Source of the DNA: Roseateles sp. YR242
GTDB lineage: Bacteria > Pseudomonadota > Gammaproteobacteria > Burkholderiales > Burkholderiaceae_C
DNA: 64,000 nucleotides
Assembly (NCBI RefSeq): GCF_900109745.1
Contig: NZ_FOAV01000007.1
Location: 124,001 to 188,000 of the forward strand
Direction: 5' to 3'
Shown here: one piece after another, positions 47,074 to 54,477 of the stretch
Layout of the letters: the number at the start of each line of letters is the position of its first letter
Numbering within the stretch: the stretch's first letter is position 1
Notes under the pieces: model-generated
Database searches by the model: none
What the model saw: the letters and a program-made list of their open reading frames with translations, nothing else
Told to the model about the DNA's origin: nothing
Position numbers and translations under genes: made by a program

Positions 47074-47784
47074 TCATCGCGGCCCCGCCCAGCGGAACCC
47101 GCGCATCGGCACGTTCTCGATCGCGTCAAAGCTCGCATCCACCTCGCGCAGCGCCTCCCTCAACGTGGAGACATGCTTGCGCACGTTGTCCCGGGTGCGG
47201 CCGCTCTTCACCACGTCATAAAGCTCTTCGTAAGAGACCACCTGCGGCGCGCGCTGATGCAGCGTGGCCAGGATGCGCTGGGCCGTCAGCGGCAGATTGA
47301 TGCGCTGGCCGCGCCACAACGGGCTGCGTTGCCACAGGGGGTCCAGCTGCAGCGCCTCCGGGGCGACCGGCGTTGCGGCATGGCCCTGGCGGGCTCGGGC
47401 GGCGCGCAGGATGTCCAGGAAGGTGTCGGTGAACTCGGCCTCGTCGAAGCTGGTCTTTTGCAGGTAGTCCCAGGCGTCCAGTGCCTTCATGATGCCGCGG
47501 TAGACAGCGGCCGGCATCGCGGACACCACCAGCACCGGCGTGCCGGCATTGAGCTTGTTGATGGCATTGATCAGGGCCACGCCGGCATGCCGCTCGCGGC
47601 CCAGCTCGATGTCCAGCACCACCATGTCGTAGGCCTCCCGGGCCAGGGCCGCTTCGGCCGCGTCGCGGTCGAACCATTGGTCGACCTGCAGTTCCGGGCG
47701 CGCGGCACGGATCCAGCCGGCCAGTTGCTCGCTGGTGGGGCGGTCGTCTTCGATGACCGCGACCCGGTTCTTGGGATTCGCCAT
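47074..47784 (-). CDS. OmpR-type response regulator
   Basis: This 236-residue regulator has a receiver domain (about 6-125; acidic IEDD, phospho-acceptor Asp58 in VVLDIELG) and a C-terminal winged-helix domain (about 150-236; LPLTAQRILATLHQRAPQVVSYEELYDVV, RDNVRKHVSTLREAL, RGFRWAG). The receiver is unusual: the position normally occupied by the conserved Lys near beta-5 reads YLQKTSFDEAEF rather than the common KP pair. It begins the minus-strand run RR-HK-thioredoxin-esterase and is divergent from the SPFH gene (162-base gap). The start MANPKNRVAV is preferred over the 27-residue upstream extension. Confidence 0.9.
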   Translation of the reverse strand: MANPKNRVAVIEDDRPTSEQLAGWIRAARPELQVDQWFDRDAAEAALAREAYDMVVLDIELGRERHAGVALINAINKLNAGTPVLVVSAMPAAVYRGIMKALDAWDYLQKTSFDEAEFTDTFLDILRAARARQGHAATPVAPEALQLDPLWQRSPLWRGQRINLPLTAQRILATLHQRAPQVVSYEELYDVVKSGRTRDNVRKHVSTLREALREVDASFDAIENVPMRGFRWAGPR

Positions 47785-47946
47785 GGCCCGGATTATCGGG
47801 AGGCGGGGCGCGCGGGGGTGTGAAGGTTTCTTCCGGGGTGTGAACACATGCACTGGGGGCTGCATTGAGCCTTCCGGACCTTCTGCGGACCATGACGGAC
47901 ATCAACCACAGCCCTCCGCCGCGAGGGCGGATCCGGAGGACCCCTC

Positions 47947-49332
47947 ATGAACCAGCCCCAGATGCCTGACCAGCCGAGCAACGCGTCGCAGGACTCGACG
48001 TCGGCGCCCACGCCGGCTCCATCGCCGGCCCCGTCGTCCATCCCGACGTCCCGTCTCCAACGCTTGCGCCAGGCCCTGTCCCGGGCGGGCCGTCGCACTG
48101 GTGCCGGCCTTCCCTCCGGCCAGGGGCTGCGTCACGCCGGCCGCGGGGCCCTGCGCTGCGCCCCCTGGCTTCTGGGGGTCACTGCGGTGGCGGGAGGCGT
48201 GGTCATGTTGATGGCGCATCCCCCGGCCCACGAGGTGCCCCGCGGCGACGTCAGCGTGCGCCAGAACCTGCTCAGCGGGGGCGTGCTGGAGGCCCGCAGC
48301 GGTACCGTGCTGGTGGTGCCTGGCCTGCATGTGGTGCGCGACCTGCCGCTGCGCGACCGCAGTTTCCGGCCCACGCGATTTGCCCGAGCCAATGGTGAAG
48401 CACCGCTGCAGTCGCTGGAAGGCCTGTCGCTGGGCCTGGACCTGACGGTGCGCTGGTCGGTCGATACCACGCGCCTGTCCGTGCTGGCGGCCAGCCTGCC
48501 CGACGACATCGAGGGCGAGGTGATCGCGCCGGCCCTGCAGGGCATCCTCTACCGCCAGATTGCCACCCACACCGTGCGCGAGATCTTCTCCACCCAGCGT
48601 GGCGTCATCCAGCAGGCGCTGGAGACCGAACTGCGGCGCAAGCTGGCAGCGGACGGCATCGTGCTGCGGGGCGTGGACATCGGCAATGTGGACCTGCCGC
48701 CGGAATACCGTGCCGGGCTGGAGAACCTGCTGTCCGAAGGCCTGGCCAGCGAAAAGATGCGCTACACGCTGGAGCTGCAGGAAAAGAAGGTCAAGCAGAC
48801 CGAGCTGGAAGCCGCCGCCGACAAGGTGCGCCGCGAGACGGCGGCGGAGGCGGCCGCGCGTGAGCAGGTGATTGCCGCACGGGGCCAGGAAGAAGCCATG
48901 AAGCATGTGCTGCCCTTCAAGCAACGGCAGGTGGAGCAACGCCAGCTGGAGGCCGAGGCCGACCGCGTGGCCCGCGTGCGCATGGCCGAAGGTGCGGCCC
49001 AGGCGCGCAGCATCGAGGCGGACGGTGAAGCCAAGGCCCGCGAGAAGCTGGCCGATGCCGAGGCCTACCGCCAGAGCCGCATCGGCAAGGTGGCGGTGGA
49101 CCAGATGGCCGCCGAAGGTGCACTGCTGAGCCGCCACCCGCTGCTGATCCAGAAGGCCATGGCGGACAAGCTGTCCGACAAGGTGCAGGTCATCATCGCG
49201 CCCCCGCCGTCCGATGGCGGGTTCATCGGCAAGACCCTGCTCGGCAGCCGTGACGGACAGCCGACTGGGTCGGCCGGTGCGGGTGCCGATGCCAGTGCGG
49301 CCGCCCAGGTGTCGCCACAGGCGCAGGAGTAA
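47947..49332 (+). CDS. SPFH/Band 7 (prohibitin-like) membrane protein
   Basis: The 461-residue protein has a disordered, basic, Pro/Ser-rich N terminus (1-70), one transmembrane helix (about 72-92; PWLLGVTAVAGGVVMLMA), an SPFH domain (about 95-285; SGTVLVVPGLHVV, VRWSVDTTRL, ALQGILYRQIATHTVREIFS) and a long Glu/Ala/Arg-rich coiled coil (about 270-395). A disordered tail ends it. Such proteins assemble into membrane rings and organise proteases or microdomains. The ribosome-binding site GGAGGA is strong. The next gene starts three bases after its stop, so the two form an operon. Confidence 0.9.
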   Translation: MNQPQMPDQPSNASQDSTSAPTPAPSPAPSSIPTSRLQRLRQALSRAGRRTGAGLPSGQGLRHAGRGALRCAPWLLGVTAVAGGVVMLMAHPPAHEVPRGDVSVRQNLLSGGVLEARSGTVLVVPGLHVVRDLPLRDRSFRPTRFARANGEAPLQSLEGLSLGLDLTVRWSVDTTRLSVLAASLPDDIEGEVIAPALQGILYRQIATHTVREIFSTQRGVIQQALETELRRKLAADGIVLRGVDIGNVDLPPEYRAGLENLLSEGLASEKMRYTLELQEKKVKQTELEAAADKVRRETAAEAAAREQVIAARGQEEAMKHVLPFKQRQVEQRQLEAEADRVARVRMAEGAAQARSIEADGEAKAREKLADAEAYRQSRIGKVAVDQMAAEGALLSRHPLLIQKAMADKLSDKVQVIIAPPPSDGGFIGKTLLGSRDGQPTGSAGAGADASAAAQVSPQAQE

Positions 49333-49335
49333 ACC

Positions 49336-50871
49336 ATGCGTTCAATGCTGTGGACGGCCGGTGTGGCCGTGATGGGCGCGGTGGTGCTCACCACCGTGAC
49401 CGCTGCGCAGGCCGCCACCGCGCTGGTGGTGCAGGACAACGTGGCGCTGCGGGCTGCCGCGAAGGACTCGGCGCCGCTGCAGGCGCAACTCGCTCGCGGC
49501 GAGGCGGTGGAGATCCGCGGGGAGCGCTTCGATCATTTCCAGGTCTACGATTACCGGCGCGAACGCGGGGGTTTTGTGCGCAAGAGCCAGGTGCTGCCGC
49601 TGGAGGGCGGCGCCGGTGAGCCCGGCGCGCTGCTGGCCACGCTGCGGTTGGTACGGCAGCAGCCCGGTGCTGAATCCTTGGGCCTGGGCCTGGCGGCCGC
49701 GTATGTACAGGCGGCCAGCGTGGAGCAGATGAATGGGCCGGCAGGCGCCGAGGTGCTGGACGCGATGGGCACCTTGTCCGAGCGGCTGGCGGACCGCGCG
49801 TCGCGCAGTCCGCCGCGTGCGGACGGTACGACCGCCTCCGCCTCCGTCGATACCCAGGTGGCCGCGCAACTGGATGTGGCCGGGCGCTATGGCCTGCGCT
49901 TTCGTTCTCTGGAGCGCGAGTCCGGCGTGGTGCAGCTCTGTTATGAGGGTGAGGCCTTCCGTCGCTTGCTGGCCATGCCGGCGGCCACGCCGGACCAGCG
50001 GGCACGCGCCGCGCTGGCGTTGACCCGGACGGACTGCCTCGCACCGGCGAGCACCCCCGCGCAGCGCGAGCCGCTGGAACAGTGGCGAGCCGATGTGCTG
50101 GACAAGGTGGACACCCGGGCACTGCCGACGTACTGGCGCAACCGCGTGCTGATGCGGCAGGTGGCGGTATGGAGCAGCCTGGCGGATGTGAAGGCGCGGC
50201 GTGCGGCCATGGAGGGCCCCACCGGAGAGGCGGCGGGTGGACAACAAGCGGCCGCCAAGGCCCTGTCCTTGTTCACCAGCATCGTGCCGGCCGACCTGGC
50301 CGATGACGACCAGTCGGCCTTCAACGAAGCCGTGATGCGTGGCAACGCCGCCCGATGGCTGGCGATGGCGGCGGCCCCGGGCGAGCAGACCCTGGCCGGC
50401 ATGCGCCTGGCGGTGCAACGCGGCCAGCCCGGAGAGACCTGTGTCACGCTGGCCGCGCCGGACGGCAAGGCCACAGCCCTGCGCCATTGCGGCTGGGGCC
50501 TGGTGTCAGCGGCCTCGGCGCGGGTGAACCGAGAAGGCACTGCGATCGTCCTGGCCTCCGTGCCGACGGACGGCTGGCGTGAGCTGTGGCTGCTGCGCAA
50601 GACGGTGCAGGGCTGGCGCCTGGCGGTGCTGCCGCCTGCTGCGGCCCAGCCAGGGCTGGGCTATGCGGAGTTTGCGGGGTTTGTGCCGGGTGGCAAGGAG
50701 ATGCTGGTGGCGCGGGAGGCGCGCGCGGAGGGTCGTTACCGCCGCAGCTACGAAGTGGTGGACCTGGATTCGCTGGAAACGCGTCGTCAGGCGGGTGAGG
50801 CTTCCCTGTTGGGTGCGTTCCAGCGCTGGCAGGCACCAGACTGGAAGGGCGCCACCTTGAGCCTTCGCTGA
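49336..50871 (+). CDS. Exported protein with N-terminal SH3-like domain, function unknown
   Basis: The 511-residue protein has a signal peptide (1-26, ending AQAA). A bacterial SH3-like fold follows (about 28-85; VVQDNVALRAAAKDSAPLQAQLARGEAVEIRGE, GGFVRKSQVLPL), of the sort that binds peptidoglycan. A helical middle region and a C-terminal beta-propeller-like part (about 370-505; TAIVLASVPTDGWRELWLLRKTVQGWRLAVLPP) complete it. Cys residues are few but paired (CYEGE, TDCLAP, CVTL, RHCGW), consistent with the periplasm. It is co-transcribed with the SPFH protein and may be its periplasmic partner. I do not recognise the whole protein. Confidence 0.75.
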   Translation: MRSMLWTAGVAVMGAVVLTTVTAAQAATALVVQDNVALRAAAKDSAPLQAQLARGEAVEIRGERFDHFQVYDYRRERGGFVRKSQVLPLEGGAGEPGALLATLRLVRQQPGAESLGLGLAAAYVQAASVEQMNGPAGAEVLDAMGTLSERLADRASRSPPRADGTTASASVDTQVAAQLDVAGRYGLRFRSLERESGVVQLCYEGEAFRRLLAMPAATPDQRARAALALTRTDCLAPASTPAQREPLEQWRADVLDKVDTRALPTYWRNRVLMRQVAVWSSLADVKARRAAMEGPTGEAAGGQQAAAKALSLFTSIVPADLADDDQSAFNEAVMRGNAARWLAMAAAPGEQTLAGMRLAVQRGQPGETCVTLAAPDGKATALRHCGWGLVSAASARVNREGTAIVLASVPTDGWRELWLLRKTVQGWRLAVLPPAAAQPGLGYAEFAGFVPGGKEMLVAREARAEGRYRRSYEVVDLDSLETRRQAGEASLLGAFQRWQAPDWKGATLSLR

Positions 50872-50899
50872 TGCTGGCGTTGAGGCGCCCGGTGCCCAA

Positions 50900-50969
50900 T
50901 ACCTGATACCTGATACCTGATACCTGATACCCGATGGCTGATGGCTGATGGCTGATGGCTGATGCAGGG
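50900..50969. repeat. Heptanucleotide tandem repeat
   Basis: Ten consecutive 7-base units: ATACCTG four times, ATACCCG once, ATGGCTG four times and ATGCAGG once. It lies between the stops of two convergent genes, outside any supported coding region. A period of seven with two pure blocks suggests slippage expansion. Confidence 0.95.
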
Positions 50970-51007
50970 GATCGAGGGTTTCGTGCCGATGTCTCAAGGC
51001 CGATGTC

Positions 51008-51535
51008 TCAGCGCCGATGCGAGGCTCCGAAGCGCTTCGCCGCCGCTGCCAGATGCGACCGCACCACGAAGACATGGCCTGGCAGGATCAAGGCCAGATA
51101 CAGCTTGCCCAGCCGGTTGTGGCAGTGGACCACCGTGGTGGCCACCGCCTCTCGCTGGCCGGTGCCTTGAATGGGCCGGATCAGTATCGACAGCTTGAAG
51201 TCCAGGTGCTGATCCTGTTCGCCGAACACCGCTTCCTGCTGCGAGGCCGACAGCACGCGGAAGATGTCCACATGCGCCACGCCGCTTTGTGCCAGGTGGT
51301 CGCGCATGGCGGCGGTGGTCTTCAGGCCGAAGGGTCTCACCGCCGCGTCCCGGATCGCCAACAGCATCCGGAACCACCGGGGTGGATGCGCCAGCGCCGC
51401 GCTGGCCAGGGCCATCGCGTCACCCGGAGCATCGTCAGCCAGCGTGATGGCGAAGGCGTCCGCCAGGTGGGCCGTGCCGTAGCTGTCGGCCAACTGGCTG
51501 GTTAGCGGTGGAGAAACGCGGCGGGAGGTGGACAT
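51008..51535 (-). CDS. DUF2867-family protein
   Basis: The 175-residue soluble protein matches the DUF2867 pattern: DSYGTAHLADAFAITL at the start, PPRWFRMLLAIRDAAVRPFGLK in the middle and a C-terminal LGKLYLALILPGHVFVVRSHLA. The function is unknown; family members often sit near NAD-dependent epimerase-like proteins or regulators. No signal peptide is seen. It follows the C13 peptidase gene by 17 bases on the minus strand, so the two are probably co-transcribed. Confidence 0.8.
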   Translation of the reverse strand: MSTSRRVSPPLTSQLADSYGTAHLADAFAITLADDAPGDAMALASAALAHPPRWFRMLLAIRDAAVRPFGLKTTAAMRDHLAQSGVAHVDIFRVLSASQQEAVFGEQDQHLDFKLSILIRPIQGTGQREAVATTVVHCHNRLGKLYLALILPGHVFVVRSHLAAAAKRFGASHRR

Positions 51536-51552
51536 GGGGGCGACCTGTGGGG

Positions 51553-53079
51553 CTACTGTGGCTGACCTGGTTGACCTGGTTGACCTGGCTGACCCGGTTG
51601 ACCTGGCTGACCTAGTTGGCCCTGCTGGCTCTGCTGACTCTGCTGGGCTTCCAGCCGATCCAACTGCGCACGGATGTTCATGCCGGTCCGGATCTGCGGG
51701 TTGGAATATCCGTCGGTTTTTCCCGCCGCCTTTTCCCGCGTGTCGATCAATGCTCGCGCCTGGGCATGGGCCTTCTCGAAGGACCAGGTGGTCTTCAGCG
51801 CGTCCACATACATGGCCTGGCCGAAGAAGGTGAGCGGCGACTTGGCGCCGCAGCCATAGGAGGTATGGGTGGCATCGGCGGCGGTCATGATCAGCGTGTC
51901 GTCACTGGCCAGTGGCTCAATCCAGCTGCCCGAAAAACAGGCGGAGATTGAAATGATCCGCCAGCGCACACCGGCTTCGTCCAGCCACTGCTTCAGCAGC
52001 GCGGGTGTGACGGGCTCGGTCTCAAGGGGCCAGGCATCAACCGCCAGCTCGCCGTTGCGTGCGCCGTGGGAGGTGAGGTGCAGGAACAGCACGTCCTGGT
52101 CCCGGTTCATCACCGCCGCCATGTGCTGGATGGTCTTGCGCAGGTTGGCGGGCATGGCCCAGGGCAGGGCGGTGGTGGTGGCGGGGTTCATCACCAACTG
52201 GACGGTCCGGTCCCCGGCGCCGAAACGCTCGGCCATGGTTTGGGCCACCGTGGCGCTTTCGTTCATGAACACGTTCTGCGAGGCATAGGGCGCATAGGTC
52301 ACCGCAAACAGATTCACGTGGCCGGGCTCGGAGGGCCGGACCGCGGCGAGCGCATCAGCCAGCAGCTGCGGCTGCGCCAGGAGCACCTCTTCCGTGAGCG
52401 CGATGCCGCCCTCTTCGGGCTCCTGTTCGGTGGGCTGGGGCCACCACACCGAGGGCGGCTGCACCACCACGCTGATGATCAGTGGCAAGGGTGTGATCAG
52501 CACGATCAGCACGCGCGCGACCCCGTTGCCCGCCACACGCCAAAGCACGCGCATGGACGCCAGGCCCAGCCAGACCAGGGGCACCACCATCGCGATCCAT
52601 TGCGCGGGCGTGGACCACGCTGGCACGTAACCGAAGAGTCTGGTGGGTGTCAGGAAGGCCGCATAGACCAGCACGCTCTGGGCCAGGGCAGCGGCAGTGA
52701 GGAGGGCCAACAACGTGCCGCCGGACACCCGGGGCGCGGCCTGATCCGGTTGGGAGCGTGCCACCGCCCAGCACAACCACGCCGTGATGGCCGTGCCGGC
52801 CCAGCCGCTGAACAAGCCCTGCCAGTAAAAATTGGCCGGGCCATCGATGGCCGCGCGCTGCAGGCCCACGCGGGCCAGCAACAGCAAGAGCATCAGCAGG
52901 GCAATGGTGGCCGGCCCTGCGGTCAAACCCGGCCATTGGGGCAATCGGAAGGTCAGTACCTGGCCGGCAGCAGCAAACCAGCGTCGGCCACGTTTCTGGC
53001 CTGCGCTGGTCTGCGCCGGCCCTGATCCTTCGGAGGTCGGCACCCCGGTGGCCTCGACCGTCCCATCCTGTTCGTTCAC
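51553..53079 (-). CDS. Membrane-anchored C13-family (legumain/caspase-fold) peptidase
   Basis: The 508-residue protein begins at GTG 53079 (AGGGAG ribosome-binding site). The first 45 residues are disordered. Five or so transmembrane helices follow (about 55-75, 90-108, 120-142, 155-175, 190-212), then a C-terminal catalytic domain (about 255-470). The dyad is His338 in LFLHLTSHGARNG and Cys381 in IISISACFSGSW, the C13 layout. Family members cut after Asn or Asp or act as GPI transamidase; the bacterial roles are little known. The C terminus is Gln-rich (LEAQQSQQSQQ), followed by tandem GQP tripeptides encoded by a 9-base DNA repeat. ATG codons in the longer upstream frame are unsupported. 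Confidence 0.88.
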   Translation of the reverse strand: MNEQDGTVEATGVPTSEGSGPAQTSAGQKRGRRWFAAAGQVLTFRLPQWPGLTAGPATIALLMLLLLLARVGLQRAAIDGPANFYWQGLFSGWAGTAITAWLCWAVARSQPDQAAPRVSGGTLLALLTAAALAQSVLVYAAFLTPTRLFGYVPAWSTPAQWIAMVVPLVWLGLASMRVLWRVAGNGVARVLIVLITPLPLIISVVVQPPSVWWPQPTEQEPEEGGIALTEEVLLAQPQLLADALAAVRPSEPGHVNLFAVTYAPYASQNVFMNESATVAQTMAERFGAGDRTVQLVMNPATTTALPWAMPANLRKTIQHMAAVMNRDQDVLFLHLTSHGARNGELAVDAWPLETEPVTPALLKQWLDEAGVRWRIISISACFSGSWIEPLASDDTLIMTAADATHTSYGCGAKSPLTFFGQAMYVDALKTTWSFEKAHAQARALIDTREKAAGKTDGYSNPQIRTGMNIRAQLDRLEAQQSQQSQQGQLGQPGQPGQPGQPGQPGQPQ

Positions 53080-53319
53080 GTCCTGCTCCCTCCGCCTTGC
53101 AATGGTCTGCCAGCGTTTTGTGGAGCGAATCGTAGCCGCTCGATCGCCGCTATGTCGGCTTCGACGCGGATCTGGACGGCCCCATCGCCGCGGAACGTTA
53201 CAGTCAGGTGCGCGTGGGTCACGGCCCGTGCAGCATCTCAATGTTTGACCCGGCCTCGGCTCGTCCGCATCAGTCCCTGGCAAACGGTGTGACGACTGCC
53301 GCCTGACGCCAGAAGAAAA

Positions 53320-53355
53320 GCCAGCGTAGAGGTGCTTGACGCCCTCTGCGCTGGC
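53320..53355 (-). terminator. Orphan minus-strand intrinsic terminator upstream of the glycosylase gene
   Basis: A 13-bp stem (53320-53332 with 53343-53355, one G-U pair, 10-base loop) is followed on the minus strand by TTTTCTTC. No minus-strand gene ends just before it: the DNA on that side is occupied by a plus-strand gene. On the plus strand it would form a hairpin 15 bases before the proposed start at 53371. Confidence 0.75.
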
Positions 53356-53370
53356 GATGTATCGACTCAG

Positions 53371-54468
53371 ATGATTCATTCAATTTCCGCCCGCGAGGCT
53401 AGGCAACTGGCGATCGCGGGCCAGGGCCTGCACACGGCGGCCAACACTTGGTCAGACGTTTTTGCCGCCGTCCACTGTGTCCAGCTGGATCCACTCAAGG
53501 CCGTCCGCGAGTCCCACGAGATGGTGGGGCTGGCACGAGGCCTGGATGTAGCTGAGTCCTCCAGCCTGTTGACGGCGACAGCGGCTTTCCAGTCCTTCGT
53601 TTATCCCGGGCATGCCATGGCGATATTGCCAATGGCCTTGTGGCCCTGGTTCTCCTTCCGACGTCGGCGCATCCAGGCCAATGGCTGGCGTGGCCCAGAG
53701 GTCGATCCCCAGGCCGTGGAGCGGATCCGGTGCCTGCTGTCCGAGCGCCCCTCGGTGACGGTCAAGGACTTCGATGACCGTGCGGGGCAGGGCTGGGCGC
53801 GCTCCTCTTCGCTGCGGGTCGCCGCCGAATGGCTGCTATGGACGGGCGAGGCCATCTCCACCAGCCGTCAGGGTGCGCGCCGTGAATACGTGAGATCCAA
53901 TGCCGTGCTGCCGGTGCAATTGCTTGAGCAGCAACCCGATGACGCCGACTGTCTGGCACACCTCGTGAACCTGGCCATCGACGCCCTCGGTGTGGCGACG
54001 TTGGACGACATTGCAGACTATTTCCGCCTTCGCAAGCCGGATGTGGAGATCGGGCTGCAGGGCCTGGCACTGGACGAAGCCAGGGTCGAGGGCTGGAGTG
54101 AAAGGGCCTGGATATCCAGACGCGCGGCGTCCTGTTTGGAGGCGCAGCCAGACCGGGTGGTGCCACTGTCTCCGTTTGATTCGCTGGTCTGGTTCAGACC
54201 ACGATTGCTTCGGCTGTTCGGCAAGTCGTATGCGCTGGAGGCTTACAAGCCTGCACAGGAACGGGTGTTTGGGCACTACTTTGTGCCCGTCCTGTCGGGT
54301 GGCGCCATCGTTGGCCGGGTCGGGCCGCGCCGGGTCAAGGGCAAGCTTCACATCGAGGCGCAGGAATGTGATGGCCCCCGGCATCGTGATGCCCTTGACC
54401 ACGCCACACGCTTGCTGACGTCCTGGGCAGAGGCAGAGCAGTGCGGGCCATCCGCGCAGTCAGTGTGA
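53371..54468 (+). CDS. AlkX/YcaQ-family DNA glycosylase-like protein (HTH_42)
   Basis: The 365-residue protein belongs to the winged-helix AlkZ/YcaQ superfamily, whose members excise alkylated bases or unhook DNA crosslinks. The catalytic Q-x-D type motif (AlkX/YcaQ subgroup; AlkZ has Q-x-Q) appears as VQLDPL with Gln38 and Asp40. The paired segment YPGHAMAILPMALWPW, then FRRRR, and WARSSSLRVAAEWLLWTGEAI with the C-terminal PLSPFDSLVWFRPRLLRLFG and RVKGKLHIEA, are family landmarks. The length is slightly under that of E. coli YcaQ (about 410). The gene is less G+C-rich than its neighbours. It lies 9 bases ahead of an MFS exporter, forming a two-gene unit. Confidence 0.85.
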   Translation: MIHSISAREARQLAIAGQGLHTAANTWSDVFAAVHCVQLDPLKAVRESHEMVGLARGLDVAESSSLLTATAAFQSFVYPGHAMAILPMALWPWFSFRRRRIQANGWRGPEVDPQAVERIRCLLSERPSVTVKDFDDRAGQGWARSSSLRVAAEWLLWTGEAISTSRQGARREYVRSNAVLPVQLLEQQPDDADCLAHLVNLAIDALGVATLDDIADYFRLRKPDVEIGLQGLALDEARVEGWSERAWISRRAASCLEAQPDRVVPLSPFDSLVWFRPRLLRLFGKSYALEAYKPAQERVFGHYFVPVLSGGAIVGRVGPRRVKGKLHIEAQECDGPRHRDALDHATRLLTSWAEAEQCGPSAQSV

Positions 54469-54477
54469 GTTCACCGT

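Noticed and set aside
45141-47300. A 719-codon plus-strand frame antisense to the minus-strand sensor kinase
   Set aside because: No domain, signal or ribosome-binding site; the opposite strand holds a full kinase.
50900-50969. CRISPR-like array
   Set aside because: The units are 7 bases and directly adjacent with no spacers, so it is a simple tandem repeat.
53332-53370. Longer N terminus for the glycosylase starting at GTG 53332
   Set aside because: The extension lies inside the right half of the orphan hairpin and does not look like the family N terminus; MIHSISAREARQLA at 53371 does.
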